Shown here piece by piece: positions 27,596 to 37,560 of a stretch of DNA of 64,000 nucleotides (positions are counted from its first letter, which is position 1; every line of letters begins with the position of its first letter). The notes below the pieces were generated by a model. That model was not told the DNA's origin. It searched no databases and saw only the letters and a program-made list of their open reading frames with translations. This stretch comes from Methylomonas rhizoryzae. Lineage in GTDB: Bacteria > Pseudomonadota > Gammaproteobacteria > Methylococcales > Methylomonadaceae. Made by a program: the position numbers and the translations under genes. The stretch spans positions 992,001-1,056,000 of the forward strand of contig NZ_CP043929.1 in NCBI RefSeq assembly GCF_008632455.1, in the 5' to 3' direction.

Positions 27596-29476
27596 TTATT
27601 GGTCGAGTGTTTCGCAGCTGCGGTATTTTTCGCCGTTGTTGCAAGTGTCGGTGCCGGGGCCGCCGCTGAGTTTATCGGTGCCGTCGCCGCCGTCCAGGGT
27701 ATCGTTGCCGGCGGAGCCGTTAACGATGTCGTTGCCGGTGCCGGTGGTAACGGTGTCGTCGCCGTTTTGACCGTTAACCCGATTGCTGCCGTCGCCGGCG
27801 TGGATTTCGTCGTTGCCGTTGTTGCCGTTGATGCGGTCGGCGCCGGGGCCGGTAATGATAATGTCGTTGCCGTTACCGCCGTTGATGACGTTGTTGTCCG
27901 GGCCGGCGATTAAATAATCGTCGCCGTTGTTGCCGTTGATGACGTTTTTGCCGTAGCCGCCGTCTATCGAATCGTAGCCGTCGCCGCCCTTGATGTTGTC
28001 GTTGCCGTCCAAGCCACAAATGATATCGTCACCCTTACCGCCGTTAATGATGTTGTTTTTGCTGTTGCCGATAATAACGTCGGAGGCATTGCTGCCTTTG
28101 ATGGTGACTTGGGTGGGAAATACGAAAATATCCGGGTAAAAACCGAAACATTGGTAAGCGCCGCGGTCGTGCAAAAACACGTCGTCTTTGTTATTGGTAT
28201 CCCCAAGGGCAATGTCGGTAGCGACCGAGTCAAATACGATAAAGCGGCCGTTAGCCGATATGCTGGGATTGGCACTGCTGCCGTTACCGGCTTGCCCGTA
28301 AGGCGCGATCCAGGGCGGTATGTACGTGGCTACCGATACATTGTTGACACGCCCGTATTGGGTATCGCCGACCAGGATTTGGTTGACGTTGTTCGCTCGA
28401 TAGCTGTAAACCACATAGCGACCGTCGCTGCTGATCGTGGCATTCGAGGAATAGGCGTTTTCCAACGAAGGGCTGACCATGCGGGCGAATGGCGGGTTAT
28501 TGTGTTCTTGGTACTTCCTGTCCAGCACGTAAATATCGCGCAAGCCGTTGTAGTCCCCTGTGATGAGATTCGTGGCATCGGATTCGAACGCGACGTAAAC
28601 CGCATCAGCCGAAATGCTGGGTGCGTAGCTGTCGCCGTCGGCCAATACGCCGTCGGCGGTTTGGCTGACTCTAAGCGTTTGCGCTTGAGCCCTATCCCGT
28701 AAATAGATGTGGTATTTAGCGTTGCTGTCGCCCGCCACCAGATTACCGGCTATTGAACTGAACGCCACGAATTTGCCGTCGCCGGATAGGGTAGGACTTT
28801 CGCTGGGGCCGTTGGCTTGGGTATCGGTGCCGGCCACGGATATTCTCTCGGTGGCGCCTGCCACCCATTCGCGGACGAAGATGTCGACCAGGCCGTTGGT
28901 GTCGCCCGCGACTAAATTTGTCGCCTTGGATTCGAAAGCGATCGTGCTGCCGTCGGCCGAAATGGCCGGATGTTGACTGAAGTTGTCGGCTTGACTGCCG
29001 TCGCTTTTCACCGAAACTCGAATGGTGTCGTCGGTTTGCCTATCGTGTAAAAACACGTCGACCGCTTTATTGCTGTCGCTGTCGACTAAATTAGTGGCGG
29101 CGGATTCGAAGGCGACGTAACGGCCGTTAGCCGAGATCGTCGGATGGTTGCTGGCCGCGTTACCGACGATGCCGTCGGAATTGACCGAAATCAGTTCGAC
29201 TTCGCCGGAAACGATATCTACCAGATAAATATCGGCCTTGCCGTTGTTGTCGTCTTGTAACAGCGGCGCCAGCGATTCGAAGACCACGACGCTGCCGTCG
29301 GCGGATACGCTCGGATTTTGGTTGGCGCCCGCCACTTGTTGTCCCGAGGACGTTAGAGAAATGCGGGTCGTCGTCGGTACGGCGTTTGCAGCGTTGGAAA
29401 GTAATATCGCCGAAAACAGTAATATCCAGGGGAAACCGTGCACGCGCGATGCAATGCGGGCGGCAGAGCAGGTCAT
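27596..29476 (-). CDS. Exported beta-propeller protein with C-terminal RTX repeats
   Basis: The protein has 626 residues. A Sec signal peptide ends near NAANA. Residues about 40-440 are PD40/TolB-like propeller blades with recurring PSVSADGSVVVFES and AATNLVxxDxN motifs. Residues about 455-615 are RTX-like nonapeptides (GGxGxDxIxG variants such as NGGKGDDIICG), which bind calcium. Four Cys lie near the end. RTX proteins usually leave by type I secretion without a Sec signal; the combination here suggests a surface or periplasmic route. No secretion genes are adjacent. The function is unknown, with adhesion or ligand binding plausible. Confidence 0.82.
   Translation of the reverse strand: MTCSAARIASRVHGFPWILLFSAILLSNAANAVPTTTRISLTSSGQQVAGANQNPSVSADGSVVVFESLAPLLQDDNNGKADIYLVDIVSGEVELISVNSDGIVGNAASNHPTISANGRYVAFESAATNLVDSDSNKAVDVFLHDRQTDDTIRVSVKSDGSQADNFSQHPAISADGSTIAFESKATNLVAGDTNGLVDIFVREWVAGATERISVAGTDTQANGPSESPTLSGDGKFVAFSSIAGNLVAGDSNAKYHIYLRDRAQAQTLRVSQTADGVLADGDSYAPSISADAVYVAFESDATNLITGDYNGLRDIYVLDRKYQEHNNPPFARMVSPSLENAYSSNATISSDGRYVVYSYRANNVNQILVGDTQYGRVNNVSVATYIPPWIAPYGQAGNGSSANPSISANGRFIVFDSVATDIALGDTNNKDDVFLHDRGAYQCFGFYPDIFVFPTQVTIKGSNASDVIIGNSKNNIINGGKGDDIICGLDGNDNIKGGDGYDSIDGGYGKNVINGNNGDDYLIAGPDNNVINGGNGNDIIITGPGADRINGNNGNDEIHAGDGSNRVNGQNGDDTVTTGTGNDIVNGSAGNDTLDGGDGTDKLSGGPGTDTCNNGEKYRSCETLDQ
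27640..28090 (-). repeat. DNA repeats encoding RTX nonapeptides
   Basis: About 27-base degenerate tandem units rich in GTTGCCG and CCGTTGATG correspond to the calcium-binding repeat region of the protein above. They are coding repeats, not a CRISPR array, because there are no unique spacers. Confidence 0.8.
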
Positions 29477-29636
29477 AAATGCGCTCCTGTCGGAAAATTA
29501 GTAAATGTAAACATATGTTAACAAATTGAATCGGTCGCTGAGCTATGTACTTTGGGGCGAGGAGGCAGGCGTATCCGCGCCTTGCTTAAACCTGATAGAA
29601 TTCTTAAGTGCTTCCCAAGCTACGCAGAGTGTAGAA

Positions 29637-30164
29637 ATGCCTAAAAAAATAATAAAAAAATATTTACCGGATCCCGAAAAAATCAAATCGATAAAAAGCT
29701 TGCAGTTTTTAGGCGATCGTTTGCATGACCCGAATTTGTGGCATTTAAATCGCCATTCGGTTGCCTTGGCATTCGCGGTCGGCCTGTTTTTCGCCTGGGT
29801 GCCGTCACCGACGCAAATGGCGATGGCCGCTGCCGGAGCATTGTTCGTTCGCGCTAATTTGCCCATTTCGGTTGCGCTGGTATGGATTACCAATCCGATA
29901 ACCATGCCGCCCTTGTTTTACTTTGCTTATTTAGTGGGCATTTGGTTGTTGAATAAACCGCATTTCGACGGCGAATTTGCGCTGGACAGCGTATTTTCCA
30001 GCATGGCCGACATCGGCGGGCCGTTTTTGTTCGGTTGCTTGGTGGTGGGGGTTACCTGTTCCGCCGCCGGTTATTTCGGAATGAACGCTTTTTGGCATTG
30101 GCATGTTGCCCACCGTTGGAAGGTGCGTAAACGGCAGCGCGCAGAAAGACGGCAGCAATCTTGA
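29637..30164 (+). CDS. DUF2062 membrane protein
   Basis: The protein has 175 residues from ATG 29637 (MPKKIIKKYLPDPEKIKS); an upstream in-frame TTG at 29526 adds 37 unrelated residues. The DUF2062 pattern is clear: a basic N-terminus, HRHSVALAFAVGLFFAWVP-like sequence near residue 40, then RANLPISVALVW and NPITMPPLFYFAY, with three membrane spans and a basic tail. It is an inner-membrane protein of unknown function, divergent from the RTX gene. The 160-base spacer has a near-palindrome at 29507-29522 (GTAAACATATGTTAAC). Confidence 0.85.
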   Translation: MPKKIIKKYLPDPEKIKSIKSLQFLGDRLHDPNLWHLNRHSVALAFAVGLFFAWVPSPTQMAMAAAGALFVRANLPISVALVWITNPITMPPLFYFAYLVGIWLLNKPHFDGEFALDSVFSSMADIGGPFLFGCLVVGVTCSAAGYFGMNAFWHWHVAHRWKVRKRQRAERRQQS

Positions 30165-30556
30165 GTGCCGGCATCAGGGCGATGCTGCTAGCCGCCGCCC
30201 TGATTCTTAGGCGCTAAGCCCTCGCCTCGTTTGCCGAATAAACGGCAAATGCAGGGAGTTACCGTTTGTAAGCGCTCGTCGCGCTAACAAAACCATTTTA
30301 CAGGTTCCAAACTATTTGTGCTGGCGGCATGACCGGCAGATACAACTGGTTTACCAAGTTTCCAATCTTAATCGGCCATAACCGAACTTTCGGGCTTGAC
30401 CGGCCAGCGCAAGCCTCGCGCCTCATAAGTCATCAAATCGCTAAAAACAAGCCCGCACTATCGGTAGGGACGGCCTTGATATGCGCAAACTTCTGTTTAG
30501 GGTATGCCTTGTTGAGATAACGCCGGTAGCAGACGGCCACAAAACCACATGATCTA

Positions 30557-30572
30557 TGTTGGTTACATGACA
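30557..30572. promoter_or_regulatory. NifA upstream activator site (nifH)
   Basis: TGT-N10-ACA (TGTTGGTTACATGACA) is an exact consensus match, about 95 bases upstream of the -24 element, a normal distance for NifA acting through IHF-assisted looping. Confidence 0.8.
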
Positions 30573-30634
30573 TCGGCTAACAAATTGTCGTTATGCATCC
30601 ACGCCTTGATTGTGGTTATTTTAAAAAAATATAA

Positions 30635-31600
<966 letters not shown>

Positions 31601-31610
31601 TTAGCCAAGC

Positions 31611-31643
31611 AGGGTGGGGTTGCCTTGTGCTGTCCCACCCTTT
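31611..31643 (+). terminator. Stem-loop between nifH and nifD (attenuator-like)
   Basis: An 8-bp stem AGGGTGGG (31611-31618) / CCCACCCT (31634-31641) is followed by TTT, starting ten bases after the nifH stop. Weak termination or 3'-end protection here would raise nifH transcript over nifDK, as known in other diazotrophs. Confidence 0.6.
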
Positions 31644-31731
31644 AAACGGCGAGCAGTACTCGTTGCTTGCCAACGATTTCTCAAAACTGGTTATGTCGGG
31701 AGATTGCCCGCGACCATAGGAGGATTACATC

Positions 31732-33210
31732 ATGGCTGCCATGACTAGAGAAGAAACCGAAGCGCTTATCCAAGAAGTGCTCGAAATCTACCCTGAAAAA
31801 GCAAAAAAAGACCGGGCTAAACACTTAGCCGTCAACGATCACGAGTTGGAAAAATCCAACAAATGCATTACCTCCAACCGTAAATCATTGCCGGGTGTAA
31901 TGACTATCCGCGGTTGTGCCTATGCCGGTTCTAAAGGCGTGGTATGGGGTCCTATCAAAGATATGATCCATATTTCACACGGTCCTGTCGGCTGCGGTCA
32001 ATATTCCCGTGCCGGTCGTCGTAACTACTATATCGGTACCACCGGCGTTAACGCATTCGTAACGATGAACTTTACCTCTGACTTCCAAGAGAAAGACATC
32101 GTATTCGGCGGCGACAAAAAACTGGCCAAATGTATCGATGAAATCGATCAATTGTTCCCATTGAACAAAGGTATTTCTATCCAATCCGAGTGCCCAATCG
32201 GTTTGATCGGTGACGACATCGAAGCGGTTTCCAAAGCGAAATCCAAAGACATCGGCAAAACCGTTGTGCCTGTTCGTTGCGAAGGCTTCCGCGGCGTATC
32301 GCAATCTCTGGGTCATCACATCGCCAACGACGCGATCCGTGACTGGGTTTTGGACAAACGCGACGGCGACGACAGCTTCCCAACCACTCCTTACGACGTT
32401 GCCGTTATCGGTGACTACAACATCGGTGGTGACGCTTGGGCTTCACGTACCTTGTTGGAAGAAATGGGTCTGCGCGTAGTAGCTCAATGGTCCGGCGACG
32501 GTACCATCGCCGAGATCGAAAAAACCCCGAAAGTTAAATTGAACCTGATCCACTGCTACCGTTCAATGAACTACATTGCACGGCACATGGAAGAAAAGTA
32601 CAGCATCCCCTGGATCGAGTACAACTTCTTCGGCCCGACCAAAATTGCTGAATCTTTGCGCAAAATCGCTGCTCACTTCGATGACACCATCAAAGAAGGT
32701 GCAGAGCGCGTAATCGAACGCTACAAAGCCGAATACGAAGCGGTTATCGCCAAATACAAACCACGTCTGCAAGGCAAACGCGTCATGCTGTACATCGGCG
32801 GTCTGCGTCCTCGCCACGTTATCGGTGCTTATGAAGATTTGGGCATGGAAGTGGTCGGTACCGGTTACGAATTCGGTCATAACGACGACTACGACCGTAC
32901 CATTAAAGAAATCGGCAATGCGACTTTGTTGTACGACGACGTCACCGGTTACGAATTCGAAGAATTCGTTAAAAAAGTGCAACCCGACTTGATCGGTTCC
33001 GGTATTAAAGAGAAATACATTTTCCAAAAAATGGGTATCCCATTCCGGCAAATGCACTCTTGGGACTATTCAGGCCCTTATCACGGCTACGACGGTTTCG
33101 CGATCTTCGCCCGCGATATGGACATGACCTTGAACAATCCTTGCTGGAAACAAGTCAAGGCCCCTTGGAAAGCCGAGGCAGCAAGCGAGCCGGTTAAAGC
33201 CGTCGCGTAA
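31732..33210 (+). CDS. nifD: Nitrogenase MoFe protein alpha chain NifD
   Basis: The protein has 492 residues with an AGGAGG site upstream. P-cluster ligands are in [20 protein letters not shown] and [11 protein letters not shown]. Active-site residues are in SQSLGHH (Gln191/His195 equivalents). FeMo-co ligands are in [10 protein letters not shown] (Cys275) and [13 protein letters not shown] (His442 region). All key residues of a molybdenum nitrogenase are present. It assembles with NifK as an alpha2beta2 tetramer. Confidence 0.99.
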   Translation: MAAMTREETEALIQEVLEIYPEKAKKDRAKHLAVNDHELEKSNKCITSNRKSLPGVMTIRGCAYAGSKGVVWGPIKDMIHISHGPVGCGQYSRAGRRNYYIGTTGVNAFVTMNFTSDFQEKDIVFGGDKKLAKCIDEIDQLFPLNKGISIQSECPIGLIGDDIEAVSKAKSKDIGKTVVPVRCEGFRGVSQSLGHHIANDAIRDWVLDKRDGDDSFPTTPYDVAVIGDYNIGGDAWASRTLLEEMGLRVVAQWSGDGTIAEIEKTPKVKLNLIHCYRSMNYIARHMEEKYSIPWIEYNFFGPTKIAESLRKIAAHFDDTIKEGAERVIERYKAEYEAVIAKYKPRLQGKRVMLYIGGLRPRHVIGAYEDLGMEVVGTGYEFGHNDDYDRTIKEIGNATLLYDDVTGYEFEEFVKKVQPDLIGSGIKEKYIFQKMGIPFRQMHSWDYSGPYHGYDGFAIFARDMDMTLNNPCWKQVKAPWKAEAASEPVKAVA

Positions 33211-33217
33211 TGTGCAC

Positions 33218-33279
33218 GCGCAAGGTGGGCGCAGCCGCTGCTCACCTGCCCTCCGAAGCAAGAGCGGCCTGCTTTGCGC
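33218..33279 (+). repeat. Structured nifD-nifK spacer
   Basis: The inner hairpin AGGTGGGC (33223-33230) / GCTCACCT (33240-33247, one wobble) and outer arms GCGCAA (33218-33223) / TTGCGC (33274-33279) suggest alternative folded forms. The GGTGGG arm echoes the hairpins after nifH and nifK. Confidence 0.45.
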
Positions 33280-33363
33280 GATGCCCAACGAACATCGGTG
33301 CATAACACCCGATTTAATCCAATCACGCCTGTCCACAGATTAGTGGCGCGTTAGGAGATTACT

Positions 33364-34935
33364 ATGAGCCAACAAGTCGACAAAATTGAACCTAGTTACC
33401 CTTTATTTCGCAACGACGAATACAAGGACAACCTTGCCGAAAAGCGTGCCCTGTACGAAGAGCGTTTTCCGCAAGAACAAATCGATGAAGTATTCGAATG
33501 GACCACTACCAAAGAATACCAAGAGCTGAACTTCCAACGTGAAGCGATCACAATCAACCCCGCCAAAGCTTGCCAGCCCCTGGGCGCGGTATTGTGCGCA
33601 TTGGGTTTCGAAAAAACCATGCCGTACGTACACGGATCACAAGGTTGCGTAGCCTACTTCCGTACTTACTTCAACCGTCATTTCAAAGAGCCGGTGTCTT
33701 GCGTATCCGACTCCATGACTGAAGACGCAGCGGTATTCGGTGGACAAAAAAATATTTTCGCCGGTTTGGAAAACGCGAAAGCTTTGTATCAACCGGACGT
33801 AATTGCCGTATCGACCACCTGTATGGCGGAAGTTATCGGCGACGACTTGAACGCGTTCATCAACAACGCCAAAAACGAAGGCCATATTCCGAAAGAGTAT
33901 CCGGTACCGTTTGCGCATACTCCAAGTTTCGTTGGTAGCCATGTTACCGGTTGGGACAACATGTTCGAGGGTATCATCCGGTACTACACCCTGAACTACA
34001 TGGAAGACAAAGAAGTCGGTTCCAACGGTAAGATCAACTTCGTTCCGGGTTTCGAAACCTACTTGGGTAACTACCGCGTGATTCATCGCATGATGAAAGA
34101 GATGGGCGTAGGTTATTCCTTGTTGAGCGATCCTACCGAAGTTCTGGATACGCCTGCCGACGGTACTTTCCGTATGTACTCGGGCGGTACTTCTTACGAC
34201 GAAGTCAAAGATGCGCCGAACGCGATCACTACCGTGCTGTTGCAACCTTGGCAATTGGAAAAAACCAAAAAATTCGTCGAAACCACTTGGAAACAAGACG
34301 TGCCTAAACTGAACATTCCGATGGGCTTGGAATGGACCGACGCGTTCTTGATGAAAATCTCCGAGTTGAGCGGTAAGCCGATTGCCGAATCGCTGGAAAA
34401 AGAACGCGGTCGTTTGGTCGACATGATGACCGACTCGCACGCTTGGTTGCACGACAAAAAATTCGCATTGTACGGCGATGCGGACTTCGTGTTGGGTATG
34501 ACCAAATTCTTGCTGGAATTGGGCGCTGAAGTAACCGACGTATTGGTTAACCACGCCAACAAACGCTGGAAAAAAGCGTGCGAAGCGATGTTGGCCGAAT
34601 CTCCTTACGGCAAAAACACCACCGTACACATCGGACGCGACTTGTGGCATTTCCGTTCATTGATGTTCACCAACAAACCGGACTTCATGATCGGTAACTC
34701 GTACGGCAAGTTCATTCAACGCGACACCTATTACAAAGGTGAAGAGTTTGAAGTGCCGCTGATCCGTATCGGTTTCCCCATCTTCGACCGTCATCATCTG
34801 CACAGAATGACGACCTTGGGTTACGAAGGCTCCATGTACATCCTGACCACCCTGGTCAACTGCGTACTGGAACAGTTGGACAAAGAAACCAAAGGTATGG
34901 GAACCACCGACTACAACTACGACTTGATCCGCTAA
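33364..34935 (+). CDS. nifK: Nitrogenase MoFe protein beta chain NifK
   Basis: The protein has 523 residues with an AGGAG site before the ATG. P-cluster ligands are in PAKACQPLG (about Cys70), HGSQGCVAYF (about Cys95) and STTCMAEVIGDD (about Cys153). The length is that of Azotobacter-type NifK. The spacer from nifD is 153 bases, longer than usual for subunits that must be made in equal amounts. Confidence 0.99.
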   Translation: MSQQVDKIEPSYPLFRNDEYKDNLAEKRALYEERFPQEQIDEVFEWTTTKEYQELNFQREAITINPAKACQPLGAVLCALGFEKTMPYVHGSQGCVAYFRTYFNRHFKEPVSCVSDSMTEDAAVFGGQKNIFAGLENAKALYQPDVIAVSTTCMAEVIGDDLNAFINNAKNEGHIPKEYPVPFAHTPSFVGSHVTGWDNMFEGIIRYYTLNYMEDKEVGSNGKINFVPGFETYLGNYRVIHRMMKEMGVGYSLLSDPTEVLDTPADGTFRMYSGGTSYDEVKDAPNAITTVLLQPWQLEKTKKFVETTWKQDVPKLNIPMGLEWTDAFLMKISELSGKPIAESLEKERGRLVDMMTDSHAWLHDKKFALYGDADFVLGMTKFLLELGAEVTDVLVNHANKRWKKACEAMLAESPYGKNTTVHIGRDLWHFRSLMFTNKPDFMIGNSYGKFIQRDTYYKGEEFEVPLIRIGFPIFDRHHLHRMTTLGYEGSMYILTTLVNCVLEQLDKETKGMGTTDYNYDLIR

Positions 34936-34948
34936 GCGTAGACGTACC

Positions 34949-34980
34949 AGGGTGGGCTCGGGATCTCCCGAGCCCACCCT
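34949..34980 (+). terminator. Long palindromic hairpin after nifK
   Basis: Perfect 15-bp arms AGGGTGGGCTCGGGA and TCCCGAGCCCACCCT surround a 2-base centre, 14 bases after the nifK stop. There is no T-run, so it may work as an mRNA stabiliser or partial terminator before nifT. Confidence 0.65.
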
Positions 34981-35042
34981 CCCATCGTTTCAAGTCGGGT
35001 GTTAACATAGCCCGTACAATCTTATCTCAATCGGAGAAATCT

Positions 35043-35264
35043 ATGCCTAGCGTGATGCTGAGAAAGCGTGAAGACGGCAAGCTACTGTTTTACGTTGCTA
35101 AAAAAGATTTGGAAGAGACCATAGAATCGTTAGAATTCGACAGCCCGGACAAATGGGGCGGCGAAGTGATTTTAGGGGATGGTTCCAAATATTTCTTTGA
35201 AGTCCTGGATGCGCCGCCTAAGATTCCTATCACTTTGCAGGCGAAAAAAGTTGCGGAGGCCTAA
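35043..35264 (+). CDS. nifT: Nitrogen fixation protein NifT
   Basis: This 73-residue NifT/FixU family protein begins MPSVMLRKREDGKLLFYVAK and contains KWGGEVILGDGS. It has a CGGAGAAA site upstream. The position directly after nifK is conserved in diazotrophs. Its biochemical role is unsettled. It lies two bases before the ferredoxin gene. Confidence 0.95.
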   Translation: MPSVMLRKREDGKLLFYVAKKDLEETIESLEFDSPDKWGGEVILGDGSKYFFEVLDAPPKIPITLQAKKVAEA

Positions 35265-35266
35265 TC

Positions 35267-35467
35267 ATGGCGCTTTACATCGTTGCAGACGAATGCATTT
35301 CTTGCGGTGATTGCGCACCGGTATGCCCTACCGATTCGATTAAAGAAGGCGCAGTGGTGTTCGAAATCAGTAAAAAAACCTGCACCGAATGCGAAGGCGA
35401 TTTCGATGAGCCGCAATGCGTCAGAGTTTGCCCCATAGATAACTGTATCTTGCCCTTAGTAGCTTAA
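35267..35467 (+). CDS. nif-associated 2[4Fe-4S] ferredoxin
   Basis: This 66-residue protein has CISCGDCAPVCP and CTECEGDFDEPQC followed by CP. The extended second motif matches nif-type ferredoxins and the fdxN paralogue at 12773-13051. It is probably a low-potential donor to NifH or to assembly enzymes. It is coupled to nifT. Confidence 0.92.
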   Translation: MALYIVADECISCGDCAPVCPTDSIKEGAVVFEISKKTCTECEGDFDEPQCVRVCPIDNCILPLVA

Positions 35468-35534
35468 AATCGGTCCGGTTCGCGGACACACCTTCTATTT
35501 TTTTCCAAATTAGCGACGAATCTAGGAAAACCAC

Positions 35535-35801
35535 ATGATCAGTCCCGAGCAAGTACAAGAGATAGCGACGGCGGTAAAAGGTCGGGTGTTGAGTGAGACG
35601 ACGATAGCTTCGTTGCGCGCGGAATATCCCGGCCTACATTTCACTTATTGCCTTGACGACGACATTTCCAATCACGAGCCTGTGCTGGAATGCGGAACCT
35701 TCAACCTTTACTTGGTCGACGGCCGCGAACACTGCTTGCGTTTCACTAGCGTTCACGAATATGCCTCGGGGATCGTCATCGCAGAAGTGATAGACGAGTA
35801 A
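35535..35801 (+). CDS. Small nif-cluster protein of unknown function (possibly DUF6129)
   Basis: The protein has 88 residues, acidic and soluble (MISPEQVQEIATAVKGRVLS). Visible features are a central Cys pair region (HFTYCLDDD and LECGTFNLYLVDG) and the end FTSVHEYASGIVIAEV. Similar short proteins occur between nifT and later genes in gammaproteobacterial nif clusters; I think of DUF6129 but cannot verify it. It lies eight bases before the LRV/FeS gene, so it is in the same operon. Confidence 0.7.
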   Translation: MISPEQVQEIATAVKGRVLSETTIASLRAEYPGLHFTYCLDDDISNHEPVLECGTFNLYLVDGREHCLRFTSVHEYASGIVIAEVIDE

Positions 35802-35809
35802 GCAGGCGC

Positions 35810-36574
35810 ATGGCAGAACCGGCAAATCATATCCAGGTTCCGTTCGGCGATTGCAGTTTATGCCCATTTAGAAACAAAACCTTGTTGATGGGTCGCTGCA
35901 TGCCCGGCCACACCTGCGTGCGCGTGGAAAGCGGCAAGCAAATCGACCGATTTTTTAGGGTCAACCCGGTCTACGCGGAACACTATCTGCGCGATCCCTA
36001 TTGGGAACGACGCGCGGTTGCCGCCCGCTATGCACCGCAAAAAGCCTTGCACGCCTTGATCGAAGACAGCGACGAAGTCGTGCGTCGCGTCGTCGCTTTT
36101 CGATTGCCTTCCCACCAATTACAGGCTTGGATAAGCGATTCCGACCGCGACGTGCGCATGACCGTAGCCGAACGCATAGACTTGGAACACTTAGAGCAAC
36201 TAGCGGATGACAGGGATTATCTGGTACGCTTGACCGTGGTTAAACGCTTGCCGCCCGGCCGCTTGTTTCGTTTCATTAAAGACAGGGACACCCAAGTGCG
36301 CAAACGGGTAGCCGAGCGGCTTCCGGAAGTCAGTTTGGGCCTGATGATGGCCGATCCTTCGCCGGAAGTGAGGCGCATCGTTGCGGAGCGCTTGCCGGCC
36401 GACGAGGCCGTGGCGCTGTTGAACGACAGCGATTGGGTGGTGCGGTATACGGCGGCGACTAAAGTTAGCCCGGAAAATCTGCCGCCCTTGCGTAACGACC
36501 CCGAGCCGGACGTACGAGAATTAGTGCTCCATCGTCTCCATCTAACTAGCGATACCGATTCGAAACATGACTGA
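35810..36574 (+). CDS. nif-associated LRV protein with a [4Fe-4S] domain
   Basis: The protein has 254 residues. An N-terminal iron-sulfur motif C-x2-C-x11-C-x5-C (CSLCP...GRC...GHTC, residues about 15-37) precedes leucine-rich-repeat-variant/HEAT-like helical repeats (about 60-245, e.g. DSDEVVRRVVAFRLP and DRDTQVRKRVAERLP). The Azotobacter LRV protein has this architecture and lies in a nif region. A role in cluster trafficking or nitrogenase assembly is inferred only. It overlaps the next gene by eight bases. Confidence 0.88.
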   Translation: MAEPANHIQVPFGDCSLCPFRNKTLLMGRCMPGHTCVRVESGKQIDRFFRVNPVYAEHYLRDPYWERRAVAARYAPQKALHALIEDSDEVVRRVVAFRLPSHQLQAWISDSDRDVRMTVAERIDLEHLEQLADDRDYLVRLTVVKRLPPGRLFRFIKDRDTQVRKRVAERLPEVSLGLMMADPSPEVRRIVAERLPADEAVALLNDSDWVVRYTAATKVSPENLPPLRNDPEPDVRELVLHRLHLTSDTDSKHD

Positions 36575-37529
36575 CGCCCGCTTGACCGTAACCGGACCCG
36601 AAATTGCCGAATGTTGCAAAAAGTGTATCCCAGGCCAAACGGACGAATTACTGACGCAAAAATTGCAGAGCCTGTATCCCGAATTTCCGGTTCATCTGGC
36701 ACAGGTGGGCGAAGAGTGGTACCGCTTGGGTGGCGTGGTAGGCTCTGACGGCAGCCGGATTGCCAACGATTTGACCGAGTGGGTGGAACGAACCTACATC
36801 GAATGCGGGCAAAACCTACAGACCTTGATCGACTACACGCTGGAGCAACGCTTGATTGCCACCAAGCAGACCGGCCATACCCTGTATTTCGTCGTGCAAA
36901 CCGGCGAGCAGGCCGAAGATTTCACCTTGATCGAAGTCGATAAAACTCACGAGGTATCGGATCGGATGTTGGCGAACGAAACCCGCCCGCCGGAAGATTT
37001 GGAAGAGTTTATCGACCCGTTACACCCTTTTTGCATAGACAGCTTTTGCTTCGGGCAATCCCGGTACGCTTACCGGCGCAAAACCGACGTGCGTTTATTC
37101 ATGGAAGTCGTCAACGAACGCCACAGCGGCGAGCATCCGGTACAGCGCTTCATGGACGATTGGAACCGCAGTAGTGCCGGGCAAAAGCATAGGATGTCCG
37201 ACGATTGGATCATTCGTCCTTATAGCCATACCGGCCGTTTCGGCGAGCAAATCGTCAACGTCGAATTAATCAACGTGCACCAAGGCCATTTGCCGCATTT
37301 GGAAGACTTTGCCGGCAAAAAAGGCAGTGCCTTGAGTAATTTACTGAATCGTTTCGACCGGCAAGCCGGTTATCCTTTTGCCTGGTACTTTTACATGCTG
37401 AAAGGCAAATTGGTATCCACCCATAGCGCGGAAGCCGTGTTCGCCGACATTTCCGGGGATTTTGCTTATTTGCCGCAACGCGACGAAGCGGTGCTGCGCG
37501 ATTGGATTGCCAGCCCCTACAACGTGTAA
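36567..37529 (+). CDS. nif-operon protein of unknown function
   Basis: This 320-residue soluble protein has no recognised domain. The N-terminus has a close Cys cluster (ECCKKC, about residues 15-20), and further Cys-containing segments lie at HPFCIDSFCFGQ (about 153-164). Tyr/Trp-rich regions follow. The Cys pattern could bind a metal or cluster. The eight-base overlap with the LRV/FeS gene suggests the two proteins work together, probably in nitrogenase maturation or protection. It is the last gene of the nifH locus. Confidence 0.75.
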   Translation: MTDARLTVTGPEIAECCKKCIPGQTDELLTQKLQSLYPEFPVHLAQVGEEWYRLGGVVGSDGSRIANDLTEWVERTYIECGQNLQTLIDYTLEQRLIATKQTGHTLYFVVQTGEQAEDFTLIEVDKTHEVSDRMLANETRPPEDLEEFIDPLHPFCIDSFCFGQSRYAYRRKTDVRLFMEVVNERHSGEHPVQRFMDDWNRSSAGQKHRMSDDWIIRPYSHTGRFGEQIVNVELINVHQGHLPHLEDFAGKKGSALSNLLNRFDRQAGYPFAWYFYMLKGKLVSTHSAEAVFADISGDFAYLPQRDEAVLRDWIASPYNV

Positions 37530-37560
37530 ATCCATTTACTCAAGCCGGGCGTGATTAAGA

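Noticed and set aside
27640..28090. Possible CRISPR array suggested by short tandem repeats
   Set aside because: Units are about 27 bases with no unique spacers and translate in frame into RTX calcium-binding repeats.
30329..30520. 63-codon open frame upstream of nifH
   Set aside because: It has no ribosome-binding site, no recognisable product and unlikely composition; it lies in the nifH regulatory region.
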